From Ricordea florida (taxonomy: Eukaryota; Cnidaria; Anthozoa; Corallimorpharia; Ricordeidae), in the NCBI GenBank assembly GCA_949710005.1, contig OX453282.1:22574341-22638340 (forward strand): a stretch of 64,000 nt of DNA, given 5' to 3'. Numbering within the stretch: the first letter of the stretch is position 1; every line of letters begins with the position of its first letter. A program made the position numbers and the translations under genes. The notes beneath the pieces were generated by a model, which had not been told where the DNA came from, did not search any database, and saw only the letters and a program-made list of their open reading frames with translations. This document shows, piece after piece, positions 25,832-34,967 of the stretch.

Positions 25832-26852
25832 ACGTTTTAAGCGTTTCCTCTCTGAAAAACGGTTCCTAGGTGGTGGTATTTGATTAATCCCAACTATACT
25901 ACTCAACGTGGATTGCGGAGTCCCGCAGGGTTCCTGTCTGGGCTTCTTCTTAGACATCATCTACGCGAGTCCGTTGTGTGATATTCTGAAATAACGTCTG
26001 CCATCCCTTAACACCTATGTGGATGATACACAGCTTTATATACCTGCTGATAACCCCAGTGAGGCTGAGGCTGTGACAGATATTGACAATTGTATCCATG
26101 ATGTTCGTGCATGGATGAAGGATGATAATCTGTCCTTAAATGATGACAAATCTAACTTTGTGATCATTGGTACAGAACGGCAGTTATCAAAGGTGTCTGT
26201 TGACAAGATTAAGGTTGGTCAGGTCGAGGTAACTCACGTCTCTTCGGTGCGCAATTTGGGTGCCTGGTTCGATACCCATCTGGACATATCCACTCACGTA
26301 ACTAAAGCTTGCAATAGTGCTTTTTATTGTCTGCACAATATGACGCACATTACAAAGTATTTGGCTCAGGAATCTACTGAAAGGCTTGTCCACGCGTTCA
26401 TTACAAGTAGGCTAGACTATTGCAATAGCTTGCTGTATGGTGTTTCTGAGTATCAGATCAGAAAAGTTCACAGAGTTATGAATGCGAGTGCACGGTTAGT
26501 TAACTGTGCGCCTGAGTATTGTCACATAACCCCCTTGCTACAAGAACTTCGTTGGTTACCAGTGCGTTTGCGTATAGACTTTACGATTCTTCTTATCACA
26601 TATAAGATACTTCAGGGTTTAGTCCCTAGCTATCTTGTAGATATGGTTTCGATCTTGCAGGCTTAGCATTATCAACTGCGGCAGAATGACAATGGTATAT
26701 TGTTGGCCAGCCCGCGGTTAAAAACGAAAAAGACTATGGGTGATCGCGCGTTCATGGTTGCAGTCTTGTGGAACGATCTTTCCTTGTCAGTGAGGCAAGT
26801 TCCGAACGTTAACACTTTTAAGACTCGTTTATTTTCTAAGGTCTCTTGTTAG
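25832..26852 (+). pseudogene. LINE reverse transcriptase fragment (copy 1)
   Basis: 5'-truncated CR1/L2-like non-LTR element. In one frame: the RT motif GVPQGSCLG from 25908, a YVDDTQLYIP catalytic segment (the usual ADD replaced by VDD), the thumb region (RLVHAFITSRLDYCNSLLYG) and the typical C-terminal tail ending at TAG 26850-26852. In-frame stops at about 25996-25998 and 26664-26666 make it non-functional. The repeated copy is at 55384-56404. The fragment starts abruptly at the boundary of the 29.55-kb duplication. Confidence 0.85.
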
Positions 26853-27652
26853 ATTTTATTGGAAGTCAAATTCTTGTATTTATTTTAGGCTTTCTTAGGC
26901 TTTCTTACGCTTTTCATTATTTTTATAGAAAAATCGCAATATAAGTAATAACAAGACGCATATCTGCGTGAACTTGGGCATCTTTCCTGGCATATCGAGC
27001 TATAAATGCCAGGAAATCGACATGGTGAAGTCTTAGTTGTCTCTTGTCAATTGTTTCATAGATCTAGCATAGTGTTGTATATTGCCCGCTCTCCGTTTTT
27101 TTTTTTGATATACATGTAGCATGGTTCTCGACAGGTTCACTCAGGAATGTTCGCTCGTAAATTGATCTCTCGTAAAGTCCGCGGAGCGACCCTTTCAAAA
27201 TACGCTCAAAAACGTTTAGTGTGGGTCTACCGCAAACGGCGTGTGCATTCGTATGTGGTTTGAGCCTAGAGGAAATCATAGTATTCGTGCTTGCGACGCT
27301 TGAGATAAATCCACCATTTTTTACCATGTGCTGATGTGCGTACGTGCGCATGCGCAGAGACAACAAGCAGGGACGCAAAGGGACGCATGCGTTTTAAGGC
27401 CCAGGTGGCGATTTGTGACTGAACGCAAACAAAAATGAAGGGCAATTTTAAATTTGGGCTCCCTTTGGGACACGCCCAAGTAAATATTATTATTAGTAGT
27501 AGTATTATTGTTATTATAAATATTGTCTACGGGGTGGCCCAGATAGCAAAGTAGACGTTTTGAACTTTGCTTTGCTGCCTGAAGAACATTCATCTCACCT
27601 ACAGAAGACATGTAATAATTAAACTCATTTTAAACGAACTGGCTTCCACGCA
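26853..27652. other. No gene recognised
   Basis: About 800 bp after the LINE fragment. There is a short inverted repeat (TGGCATATCGAGCTATAAATGCCA) at about 26991-27014 and a short ATT/AGT-rich microsatellite at 27485-27520. Reading frames here lack family features. Probably untranslated LINE or other transposon sequence. Confidence 0.5.
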
Positions 27653-27970
27653 AGTAAGTAAGTGAGTGAGTAAGTGAATAAGTGATTAAGTAATTGAGTA
27701 AGTTAGTACGTAAGTGAGTTCAAAAGTGAGTAAGTAAGAAAGTAATTGAGTGAGTGCGTAAGTACGTGAGTAAGTAAATGAGTAAGTGAGTAAGCAAGTA
27801 GGTGAGTAAGTGAGTAAGTGAGTAAAAAAGTGAGTAAGTAAGAAAGTAAGGAAGTGACTAAGTGAGTAAGTACGTCAGTGAGTACGTAAGTGAGTAAGTG
27901 CGTAAGTGAGTAAGTAAGTGGGTGAGCAAGTAAGTAAGTGATCATGAGTAAGTGAGTAAGTGAGTAAACT
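27653..27970. repeat. GTAA/GTGA minisatellite (copy 1)
   Basis: About 320 bp of degenerate 4/8-bp tandem repeat AAGTGAGT with variants. The apparent leftward ORF rich in Leu, Thr, Ser and Tyr is just translation of the repeat. Copy 2 is at 57205-57522. Confidence 0.93.
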
Positions 27971-28348
27971 ATTTCTAGAGGGTAACACTAAATAGGTAAA
28001 AGCTAATGAACTTGTAGCCCTCAAGAATGAGAGAAAATTACAGAATTCGAAGACTAGAAAACATAAAAACTATCTGATCTAAAAATTCTATTGAATATTA
28101 AATTAAGTTGACATCAAGCTTTATTACATCCATCTTGAAACCACGGTTGATCCCTGCAATTTGATTGGCCCACAGCAGTGTGATTTATTCACGAATTGCA
28201 CCATTTTTTGCTCTAAATCGCATCATTTTTAAGTCACTCTTTTTCAAAAACCAAGCTTCTGAAATAGATAAATAAATAAGTAGTATTGACAAAAAACTGT
28301 GTAAATGGATGTAATAAAGTTGTAATTGAACTTCGTGTTGTGCAAATT

Positions 28349-28437
28349 TTGGTCTGAAATCATACTTGTGATTTCAAATCGAACTCACGCTGTGCGCTCG
28401 TTCGATATTTGAAATCACGCGTATTATTTTAGACCAA
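28349..28437. repeat. Imperfect palindrome, MITE-like hairpin (copy 1)
   Basis: TTGGTCTGAAATCATACTTG and the following bases pair with the segment ending at 28437 (TATTATTTTAGACCAA). The arms are about 38 nt with a few mismatches. The flanks 27971-28348 and 28438-28599 show no gene; they are AT-rich. Copy 2 is at 57901-57989. Confidence 0.6.
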
Positions 28438-28599
28438 GTTCGAACTTTTAGGACTCTTAAAGTTCGATCTTTTAGAACTGCTAAATAATTGTAACAGTTA
28501 AAATTGTTGTAATTATATAGGGCACTTTAAAATAATTGTAATATGTAATTTTATTATTGATTGCTAATATTGATCCAAGTGATTTAGCCTAAGCTGTTC

Positions 28600-29649
28600 T
28601 TTAAAAATTACATTAATAAACTCTATGCAGGAAGAGAATCTTTACGTCTTAATTCTAAATATAACTTATTCCAAAGTTTGCAAGCTCTAACTAGGAGGGA
28701 CTTTCCACTTTCTGTCTCGCGTACATACTTAGGACAAACTAAGTTAAACTTAGCACATCAGATCTAGTATTTCTTGAATGGACTTGAGTATTAACAGTAA
28801 AATGTTTGATTAAGATACCCTGAATAAGTTTGAAAACTAGAGACCAACGTACTTATCTTATTTTCTTCATAAAAAGGAATCCATTTTAACTTACTAAATA
28901 ATTGTACAGATGGCGAATCTCTATCAGCAGACAGAATAACCCTAGCTGCTCTTTTTTGCAGCTTCAATACTCTATTCAAAGAATCTTTATCACAACATGA
29001 TGAGATAACACTAGCGTAGGTTATTATAGGATGAATTATCGAATTGTACTATAACAGTCTTTGCCTAAGAGGCAGAAAAACTCTTGATTTTTCCGAGCAG
29101 CGCTATACGTTAAGAGAGCTTCTTAAAAATTTTATCAACAAGTTAACTAAGAGTAACAGAGTAGCACTTCAAACATTGCTCACTAGTTCATGATCACTAA
29201 ACTTCACTGATGGTTGAAAATCCAATTGGGATTCAAGTCTCTTGCCGGTCACGGTCATTACATTGTCTTGTCTACATTAATGGGAAGTTTGTTTGTAGGT
29301 CCAGTTTAGGATTTCAGCTACAGATGAATTACTGAGGTCACATTCAAGTTTATGCAAAGACTTATAGGTAGAGCAGGTAATGGTCGTATCATCAGCATAC
29401 AAATCTGTCTGCGCTGTAATAAAAAGTGACCGATCATTGATAAATAAGTTGAAGAAAACAGGACCCAAAATAGATCCTTGTGGTACTCCACGGTTAACAT
29501 AGGCCAAAGACGAATTCTTGCCAGCAATGCAGACCAACTGACCTCTACCCAAGAGATATGGCTATCATATGCTCTGTCGGCAACGCCATAAGTCTCCAAC
29601 TTCAGCGATAATAAATTGTGGTCAACCATGTTGAAAGCTTTACAGCAGT
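28600..29649 (-). pseudogene. LINE reverse transcriptase, 3' half, split by element C
   Basis: Minus-strand CR1/L2-like RT remnant. KAFNMVDHNLL abuts the insertion at 29649, then GVPQGSILGPVFFNLFIND, a YADDTTI catalytic motif, the thumb with LQKRAARVIL and a C-terminal tail near 28.6-28.8 kb. Several stops and frameshifts break it. The 5' half lies at 47504-47680, on the other side of element C; the two halves join in the RT palm at an 'LID...KAF' motif. Confidence 0.87.
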
Positions 29650-29944
29650 AGTAGTTGTATTGTGGGCATTCTGGCGCAATTTCATTTTCGATCGATTTTT
29701 TTGCGAATTCGTGGTTTTGGGTGTGGTCGATTTTGTCAGATGGGCGTGGCCAAAAAGGTTATGCATAATTAATTGGGTCGAGTCGAGTTTGACTTGTTTG
29801 ATTTTCGATCGATGACTTTTTCCGTCGAGTGTCAATTTTTTCGTTTGGATCATTGATGTCCTTTGGGGGTGGGGTGGGGGCCGAGTTGGTAAAGTGGGAT
29901 TTTGTGTCGAGGTTGGTACCTCTTGGCATACGCAAACGAAATGG
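29650..29944 (+). repeat. Element C left terminal inverted repeat
   Basis: 295 bp, reverse complement of 47209-47503, ending at the ATGG of the terminal gene (ACGAAATGG). Contains ATTTTCGATCGAT twice (about 29684 and 29802) and a G-rich run (TGGGGGTGGGGTGGGGGCC) near 29862-29882. Shares only the terminal AGTAGT and the ACGAAATGG start context with B's repeat. Confidence 0.95.
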
Positions 29945-30537
29945 TTTACTGGTACCGTCAGGCATACTTGAACGAAATGTCAAACGGAATGGCTTACATG
30001 GATGACATTAACATGCCAACGTTAATCAGCTTTCTCTATGACAACGTGGACCGTTTAGGAGTTTATGATTTTCTAGAAAAGAACAAATCAAGTATATTAC
30101 GTAGGGTGACTAGTTTCAACCAGTGTTTGTTCGGGAAGGTTAGTCTTACATTTACCATGGCTTATTTTTCTATTGGCGACAACGAGATTGCTTGTGAATT
30201 TTCGAAAGACTTTGACAAGTTGTGTGTCAAGGACATCGCTGAGGACTTATGTAAGGGCGCGGAAGATTTAACTCTGTTTGGTATGATGGACGCTGACCTT
30301 GAACGGCCATATTCTGTCGATGACCTTCTTATCGGAGATCTTGTAGTTAACGTGTACACAAGTTTCAAAGACGAGTTGTTGCATGAGGCTTGGAAGGTCC
30401 AGCACAGACGTATTTTCCGAAATGAAATTTGGGTAGAACTAATGTCTGTTGCATGGCATTCAAGTAGGTTTGTATACTGGTGTCTTGATGTGGAAGAGTT
30501 CCAAGAGGTGAAGGAGCGTTGGGGGACTCACTGGTAA
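29941..30537 (+). CDS. Terminal WHPxR-family protein, left (C)
   Basis: 198 aa from the ATG at 29941, the ACGAAATGG start encoded at the inner edge of the inverted repeat; the upstream extension would need a TTG start. The C-terminus HRRIFRNEIWVELMSVAWHSSRFVYWC matches the family of 4846-5466 (B) and 46463-47212 (C right end). The N-terminal part is divergent, with NMPTLISFLYDNVDRLGVYDF. No TM segment and no known domain. A hairpin follows the stop by 13 bp. Confidence 0.72.
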   Translation: MVYWYRQAYLNEMSNGMAYMDDINMPTLISFLYDNVDRLGVYDFLEKNKSSILRRVTSFNQCLFGKVSLTFTMAYFSIGDNEIACEFSKDFDKLCVKDIAEDLCKGAEDLTLFGMMDADLERPYSVDDLLIGDLVVNVYTSFKDELLHEAWKVQHRRIFRNEIWVELMSVAWHSSRFVYWCLDVEEFQEVKERWGTHW

Positions 30538-30550
30538 TCATGCATGATAT

Positions 30551-30577
30551 TTTTGTAACATGGATCGTGTTACAAAA
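30551..30577. terminator. Hairpin after left terminal gene (C)
   Basis: TTTTGTAACA, 7-nt loop TGGATCG, TGTTACAAAA: a perfect 10-bp stem 13 bp after the stop at 30537. Member of the repeated intergenic hairpin series of element C, here called a possible transcript-end signal. Confidence 0.6.
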
Positions 30578-30619
30578 GTGTAACTGGTGGTCGATGGGTA
30601 TACTGTGGTGGTATACACA

Positions 30620-31042
30620 ATGGATTGTGATCAAGCTAAACCAAGAAAACGGTGTCCACATGGCAGACAGAGATATCGTTGTAAGGGGTGTGGTGGCGGA
30701 GGGATTTGTCAACATGATAGGTACAAGGCTGTTTGTAAAGTATGTAGTGGTTCTCAGCTTTGTCATCATGACAGGCAAAAGTACTATTGTAAAGAGTGTG
30801 GTGGTGCTGGAATTTGTCAACATAGCAGGCAAAAGTATTATTGTAGAGAATGTGGTGGTGCGGGTATCTGCCTACATGATAGACAGAGAGGTCTTTGTAA
30901 AGAGTGTAGCCCTCATCGTTATTGTAAACATGGTAGAATTAAGACTAATAATAAGAAATGGATGTGCCATTTGTGTAGTGGAGAGTATGTTTGTCGTCAT
31001 GTTAAGCTACGGAAGGATTGTGAAAAGTGTGGGCCTTTGTGA
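30620..31042 (+). CDS. Tandem zinc-repeat protein (C)
   Basis: 140 aa from the ATG at 30620. About seven repeats of C-x-H-x6-C-x2-C-x5 type (CQHSRQKYYCRECGGAGIC), 18 residues each, with the 54-bp period visible in DNA. Homologous to the zinc-repeat half of 3959-4858 in B but without the SAP-like N-terminus. Expected to bind zinc; nucleic-acid or protein binding is inferred. Flanked on both sides by 7-nt-loop hairpins. Confidence 0.75.
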   Translation: MDCDQAKPRKRCPHGRQRYRCKGCGGGGICQHDRYKAVCKVCSGSQLCHHDRQKYYCKECGGAGICQHSRQKYYCRECGGAGICLHDRQRGLCKECSPHRYCKHGRIKTNNKKWMCHLCSGEYVCRHVKLRKDCEKCGPL

Positions 31043-31056
31043 GGGATCCAAAGACA

Positions 31057-31081
31057 TTTGTAACGCGCTTCACGTTACAAA
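31057..31081. terminator. Hairpin between zinc-repeat and SLOG genes (C)
   Basis: TTTGTAACG, 7-nt loop CGCTTCA, CGTTACAAA: a perfect 9-bp stem between two convergent genes (stops at 31042 and 31110). The stem sequence is nearly the same as that at 30551-30577. Confidence 0.6.
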
Positions 31082-31109
31082 AGTTCATTCAATCATTAGA
31101 CATAAACGA

Positions 31110-31478
31110 CTATAACCTCTTTCTTGTATTTCCTACCAACTTAATAGCGGATTTGGTACCTGGTGAGTAAACACAAGAAGGTAAGGCCAATACATGCGTC
31201 GCACACTCCATGATCTGCCTATTGCGAATTGGCCCAGCCGCCTTGCCATAATAGTCCCATTGAGGTTCAAAAGCTTTGAATGGGATCTCCTTTTCAGTGG
31301 CAAAATCCATGGCCAGTTCATCAACTCCTTCAGTACCCCCAGACACAATCAATTGTATGTCTGAGAGATCCAGCTTCCATTTCTTGAGGGCTTTACGTAT
31401 TTGCTCTTTCAAGAAGGACATGTCATTGAAGTATCTGCTGCCAACGATTGCCAATGATGTCATGATCTGCGAGGCCAT
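31110..31478 (-). CDS. SLOG-superfamily protein, DUF2493/YspA-like (C)
   Basis: 122 aa. LAIVGSRYFND at residues 9-19, IVSGGTEGVDELAMDFA near 43-59, and QWDYYGKAAGPIRNRQIME near 73-91, with GTKSAI near the C-terminus. This is the Rossmann-like DUF2493 (YspA/cpYpsA-related) pattern; SLOG domains bind nucleotides or nucleotide-derived ligands and in bacteria occur in stress and conflict systems. No fused effector is present. It has no counterpart in A or B, so it is cargo. It converges with the zinc-repeat gene and follows the 510-aa gene by 26 bp. Confidence 0.82.
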   Translation of the reverse strand: MASQIMTSLAIVGSRYFNDMSFLKEQIRKALKKWKLDLSDIQLIVSGGTEGVDELAMDFATEKEIPFKAFEPQWDYYGKAAGPIRNRQIMECATHVLALPSCVYSPGTKSAIKLVGNTRKRL

Positions 31479-31504
31479 GATCTATGGTTTGGCAATTTCA
31501 ATTT

Positions 31505-33037
31505 TTATCTGAAGAGCATCCAAGCGGCAATTCCAACTCCAACGATTAACAGTATCAGGTTGGTTTCATGATTGGTGTTTGTCTCTTCTTTGATTTCTGT
31601 ACGAGGATGAATCGTTGGTGTTGTTGAACGTTTAGTCTCTACAATTGCATGTGGCAACTTGACCTTTGAAGACCCCAGATTATGGTTGATCCCCACAGTC
31701 TTAGTCTCTAGGTTTATGTTTGTGTTGACACCAAATTTCATTCCATCAGTGGCCTTCATGAGGTTGTTGTTATACCCGACCACACTCTCCGTGTTTATGA
31801 TCATGTTACTGGGCATCAACCACACTCCAGGAGCAATGGCCAAATCAAGTCTTAATTTAGCCTCTTGAGTGGCCAGTTGGTACCTTTGGATCGAACTCGA
31901 AATGTCATTCTCGATCACACTACTCTCAAACAGGGCCAAGAATTCTTGTTGGGTCTCAATTGCTCCACCACCAGTGCCTACAATCGAGTTTCTAGTGTTG
32001 ACTTGTGCTCCCAATACGCAGTAAACAAAGGCCTCAGCAGACCGATTCAATCTGCCTAGCCCAGCCTTGGTGAGTCCATAGCCACTCGTTGGTATGAACC
32101 AAGCATACTTGTAATCAGCAAAGTCATCATTACGTATGAATGAGATGAGGTCACCCTTTTCCTTCTTACCCCCATCATCAGCGAATTTGCCACCTTCACC
32201 AGGCCATTGATCAGCATCTTTGTCGTAATTTCTTACCATATGGACATTTTGGTATCCTCCACCTACTCCATGGTATCCAGCCCCATAATCGATGAATATG
32301 TCACCCAACCCTCCGTTTCGTCCACCTTTCCATCTGAAGTCAGAGTTGTTTGAGATGCCAAATTCAGCGCACAATCGTTGATATGCGACTTTGCTGTAAG
32401 GGTTGTTGTTGATTACAAAGGGTTGCTCATCAGGCAGTGGAAGACTCAGTTCATACAATATTCGTCTTACGGTGAAATACACATGAAACTTGATGAAGCT
32501 ACTCACGACTTTGGGGTAGTTGAGGCTTTCAAAGGGGCTTATCCCACAGCCAGAGGTCGCACACCACACTGCAAAGTTCAGTTGTTGTGGCCAGTAGTTC
32601 ATGTCGGGGGCGTTCAACCACTTTCGACTTTGTTTCCCAAACTTGAAAGTTACAACTTGGGAGGTGAAAACATTACGCATCTTGCCGGTGAATTTCTTCG
32701 TATTGGACACGTATATGTCCAGCGAGGTCAGCATGCTTGTGGTGTTACTGGTGGGGCTGTCAAAGTCAACGGCGGGTATCGGGTAGTATCGTTTGGTCAT
32801 GGTTAGGCTTGTTGGGAATGAGTTCAGGGCGGTCAGTCCAAGATCAATCCAGAGTCGCGATTTCAAACTTGGTTGCATCCCATCAGTCCATGTCTTGCCA
32901 GTGGGGTCATCATAGGACATGACTGTCATACCGTTATGTTTCCAACTAATGTAACCCCCATATAGATCGTTCACAAATTTGAATTGGTCACGATCAGCCT
33001 TTGGGTACCTAGTTCTGAAGTCATCGAGTAAGCCCAT
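31505..33037 (-). CDS. Tail-anchored Polinton-like structural protein (C)
   Basis: 510 aa, full-length homologue of 6099-7676 (B) and 3-800 (A). Conserved DDFRTRYPKAD at the start, YDDPTGKTWTDG, LNFAVWCATSGCGIS near 155-170, FRWKGGRNGGLGDIFIDYGAGY near 235-256, GLTKAGLGRLNRS, YCVLGAQVNTR and a C-terminal hydrophobic anchor (LILLIVGVGIAAWMLF). Function is unknown; a structural, membrane-anchored role is inferred. A duplicated, truncated copy of its N-terminus lies upstream at 33360-33593. Confidence 0.82.
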   Translation of the reverse strand: MGLLDDFRTRYPKADRDQFKFVNDLYGGYISWKHNGMTVMSYDDPTGKTWTDGMQPSLKSRLWIDLGLTALNSFPTSLTMTKRYYPIPAVDFDSPTSNTTSMLTSLDIYVSNTKKFTGKMRNVFTSQVVTFKFGKQSRKWLNAPDMNYWPQQLNFAVWCATSGCGISPFESLNYPKVVSSFIKFHVYFTVRRILYELSLPLPDEQPFVINNNPYSKVAYQRLCAEFGISNNSDFRWKGGRNGGLGDIFIDYGAGYHGVGGGYQNVHMVRNYDKDADQWPGEGGKFADDGGKKEKGDLISFIRNDDFADYKYAWFIPTSGYGLTKAGLGRLNRSAEAFVYCVLGAQVNTRNSIVGTGGGAIETQQEFLALFESSVIENDISSSIQRYQLATQEAKLRLDLAIAPGVWLMPSNMIINTESVVGYNNNLMKATDGMKFGVNTNINLETKTVGINHNLGSSKVKLPHAIVETKRSTTPTIHPRTEIKEETNTNHETNLILLIVGVGIAAWMLFR

Positions 33038-33062
33038 CTTCTATCCAGAATTTGGGTAGAAG
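33038..33062. promoter_or_regulatory. Hairpin abutting the 510-aa start (C)
   Basis: CTTCTATCC, 7-nt loop AGAATTT, GGGTAGAAG (9 bp with one G-T pair). It lies immediately upstream of the ATG and is followed by GTTCAAACTTTTAA. The block is repeated at 33312-33346. Confidence 0.6.
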
Positions 33063-33095
33063 AGTTCAAACTTTTAAAACATTAGAGGCATATGA

Positions 33096-33299
33096 TTAAT
33101 CAAGAAGGAATGACGACATGACACGAAAAACTTCAATCACAGCACACACCGTCAAAATTTTTACTCCAAAATTTAACGTGTTTTTTATTTTTTCAATATC
33201 TTCTTCTGTTCTTTCAACACTTTCTTCCAGTCTTTCAACATTTTCTTCTGCTTTTGCCAAGTCACACTCCAATTGATTTTTAGTTTGACTGTTTTCCAT
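33096..33299 (-). CDS. Small coiled-coil single-TM protein (C)
   Basis: 67 aa. Residues 8-40 are a charged heptad-like helix (LAKAEENVERLEESVERTEED) and 45-63 are hydrophobic (FGVKILTVCAVIEVF). No homologue in A or B. It lies between two copies of a 34-bp hairpin-plus-promoter block (33040-33074 and 33312-33346), which suggests its own transcription unit. Function unknown. Confidence 0.6.
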   Translation of the reverse strand: MENSQTKNQLECDLAKAEENVERLEESVERTEEDIEKIKNTLNFGVKILTVCAVIEVFRVMSSFLLD

Positions 33300-33311
33300 G
33301 GTTGTGTATTT

Positions 33312-33334
33312 TTCTATCCAGAATTTGGGTAGAA
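33312..33334. promoter_or_regulatory. Hairpin upstream of the 67-aa gene (C)
   Basis: Second copy of TTCTATCC, loop AGAATTT, GGGTAGAA, followed by GTTCAAACCTTTAA. Located 13 bp before the 67-aa ATG and 26 bp after the stop of the upstream gene fragment. Confidence 0.55.
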
Positions 33335-33359
33335 GAGTTCAAACCTTTAAGCCATTAGT

Positions 33360-33593
33360 TTATGTAGATTCATCAATCAATCCTAAATCTGTCCACAATA
33401 GTCTTTTCAAAGAGGGTTGTAAATCATCAATATATGTTTTGTCATCGGGGTTCTCAGACATGACTGTCATACCGTTATGTTTCCAACTAATGTAAGCCCT
33501 AAATCGATCAATATAAAGGCTAAATTTATACCGTTTAGCCTTTGGATACTTGTTTCTGAAATCACATATTAAGTCCATCGGTATTGGATGCAT
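33360..33593 (-). pseudogene. Truncated duplicate of the 510-aa protein N-terminus (C)
   Basis: 77 aa matching the first about 70 residues of the 510-aa protein: ICDFRNKYPKAKRYKF, a near-identical AYISWKHNGMTVMS, and LQPSLKRLLWTDLGL. It stops where the parent continues. It could be a decayed partial duplication or a short regulatory paralogue. A CTTTTTAAG motif lies about 28 bp upstream of its ATG, so it may be expressed. Confidence 0.65.
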
Positions 33594-33663
33594 GGTTGTG
33601 TTACTAGTATATCAACTTTTTAAGTCTATTTGGTCTAGTAGATGTGTTTCTCATATACGAAAG

Positions 33664-34263
33664 TTATGGTCCTCCTTTTAGTTCTTTGAGGATTTCTTCG
33701 CGAACTCTCTGCCTCAACACCAATGGGTCCTCTCCACTCACATTTTTTTGAGCCTTAGCACGTATCTCAGCCTTGAGCTTTTCGAATTTCTTGAGTTCGT
33801 CCATGATCAACGAGAATTCTGAGTCAGAGATCGTATTGTCACGGAGGGCTTTGGAAACCAGGTCTTCAATGGTGCTTATCTTGGATCTGGCCAGTGTGAT
33901 GGTGTTTTGATGCTTCACAGCTTTCTGGGACAGTCTCTTGGATATTTGTTGACATGCTATGGATGCGCACACAAATACACCACTCACCACACCCAATGGT
34001 ACAGATGCGACGATTCCGACTCCACTAAGCGTTGTGCCCAATCCACCAGCCGCCAAGATGCAGGACATTATACCACAGGTCGAGCTTACATTCATGAGTG
34101 TGCCCTTGGATCGGTTGTATTTTTTGAGTACTGTCTCGTAGTGGTTTAATTCAGACTTTAGCTTGTTCAAAGCATCGCAACATTGTTGAAGTCTGAATGA
34201 TGGTCCATCAGTGGGAGGTGCAGTGGCTTCCAAGTTGGGGTAAATCGCCTTATATGCATCCAT
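33664..34263 (-). CDS. Coiled-coil protein with glycine-rich membrane hairpin (C)
   Basis: 199 aa, same length as the B homologue (7790-8389). Charged helix about 20-50, hydrophobic Gly-rich region about 52-108 (GVGIVASVPLGVVSGVFVC), then a long charged helix with LVSKALRDNTISDSEFSLI and a C-terminal REEILKELKGG. Function unknown, probably membrane-associated scaffold. A CTTTTAAG motif is upstream. Confidence 0.76.
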   Translation of the reverse strand: MDAYKAIYPNLEATAPPTDGPSFRLQQCCDALNKLKSELNHYETVLKKYNRSKGTLMNVSSTCGIMSCILAAGGLGTTLSGVGIVASVPLGVVSGVFVCASIACQQISKRLSQKAVKHQNTITLARSKISTIEDLVSKALRDNTISDSEFSLIMDELKKFEKLKAEIRAKAQKNVSGEDPLVLRQRVREEILKELKGGP

Positions 34264-34294
34264 TTTGGAGTGAACATCACTTACTTTTAAGATG

Positions 34295-34927
34295 TTATCT
34301 GAATCGTAAACTGAATGTGATGGGGGACCCCTTCAGATCAAGTTTCTTCCATCCAATGTCGAGGATGCTTAAGTCGAAGTGGGTTAGTAGACTCTCATGG
34401 TTTTGGACTGGCATGGCCGGGTAATCCTGTGATGGTATGTTGGCAAGGAGGTGGGAAGGCGAGAGTTTCACGAGTTCTCCATACTTAGTATCATTCGCAT
34501 ATGACGACTTATTGTCCACTAGACTACACAAAAGTCTCAGCGGTTCCTTAATCTGCATGTTTATGGGGTACAGCTTTCCAGGGGTTACGGTTTCAGGCAA
34601 CCCAAGTGCAACTTGGAGACCTCTTGTGAGTTTAATGTTGAAACCCTTGTTGGAGTACAGGTAGTCAACAGTGTCAGTCTCAATGATCGACAGCTTGGCG
34701 TTATCCGTATCGTTCAGAAGGATTGCGTGTATGTCACGTAGAGAGTATGTACCGGGTTGAACTATTATGATGGGCCGATTATCCTCCTTGAGAAAGCCCT
34801 GTCGATCCTTGAAGTTGACTAATCGTTTGGGTACAATGCAGTCGAGGAGTTGGATCTCCCGAACCTCTTCCAGTGGGGGATCCAAATACACTCTGGTTTC
34901 AGACGCGTACATAGTAATGCTCAACAT
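34295..34927 (-). CDS. Probable penton-like single-jelly-roll minor capsid protein (C)
   Basis: 210 aa. N-terminal strand TRVYLDPPLEEVREIQLLD, central VQPGTYSLRDIHAILL and LQVALGLPETVTPGKLYP, then a C-terminal block with LLCSLVDNKSSY, SPSHLLANIPSQDYP and final strands FDLSILDIGWKK and ITFSLRF. The order (short LVD-type motif, LL-x-x-IP, paired strands ending in L-x-F) is what I associate with Polinton/adintovirus penton or minor capsid proteins that form vertices. Identification is by pattern only. The B homologue lacks the central about 80 residues. Confidence 0.62.
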   Translation of the reverse strand: MLSITMYASETRVYLDPPLEEVREIQLLDCIVPKRLVNFKDRQGFLKEDNRPIIIVQPGTYSLRDIHAILLNDTDNAKLSIIETDTVDYLYSNKGFNIKLTRGLQVALGLPETVTPGKLYPINMQIKEPLRLLCSLVDNKSSYANDTKYGELVKLSPSHLLANIPSQDYPAMPVQNHESLLTHFDLSILDIGWKKLDLKGSPITFSLRFR

Positions 34928-34967
34928 GTTGTTTGATCACTTCTTCGTCGTCTTTAAACTTCTATAG

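Larger units (their letters stand above)
25832..34448. repeat. Segment repeated at 55384-64000 (tandem duplication, copy 1)
   Basis: 8,617 bp match 55384-64000 at a constant offset of 29,552 with no indel noticed. The one clear difference is G at 30322 versus T at 59874, an Asp-to-Tyr change. The repeat continues beyond the right edge. The full unit would be 25832-55383 if this is a direct tandem duplication. Confidence 0.95.

Noticed and set aside
27064-27611. Leftward ORFs of 104 and 96 aa
   Set aside because: No domain, no conserved neighbour, and the same in both duplicate copies because the DNA is duplicated; most likely chance frames.
27703-27945. Leftward 80-aa ORF rich in Leu/Thr/Ser/Tyr
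   Set aside because: Pure translation of the GTAA/GTGA minisatellite.
27653-27970. Tandem repeats considered as a CRISPR-like array
   Set aside because: Short degenerate 4/8-bp units without spacers; the setting is eukaryotic.
30519-31115. 198-aa rightward ORF overlapping the zinc-repeat gene (and its copy at 60071-60667)
   Set aside because: It is a frame shadow of the Cys/His repeat gene: hydrophobic repetitive translation with no homologue in B, while the other frame has the conserved zinc ligands.
32378-32806. Rightward 142-aa ORF inside the 510-aa gene (and copy at 61930-62358)
   Set aside because: Antisense shadow; the opposite strand encodes a conserved protein.
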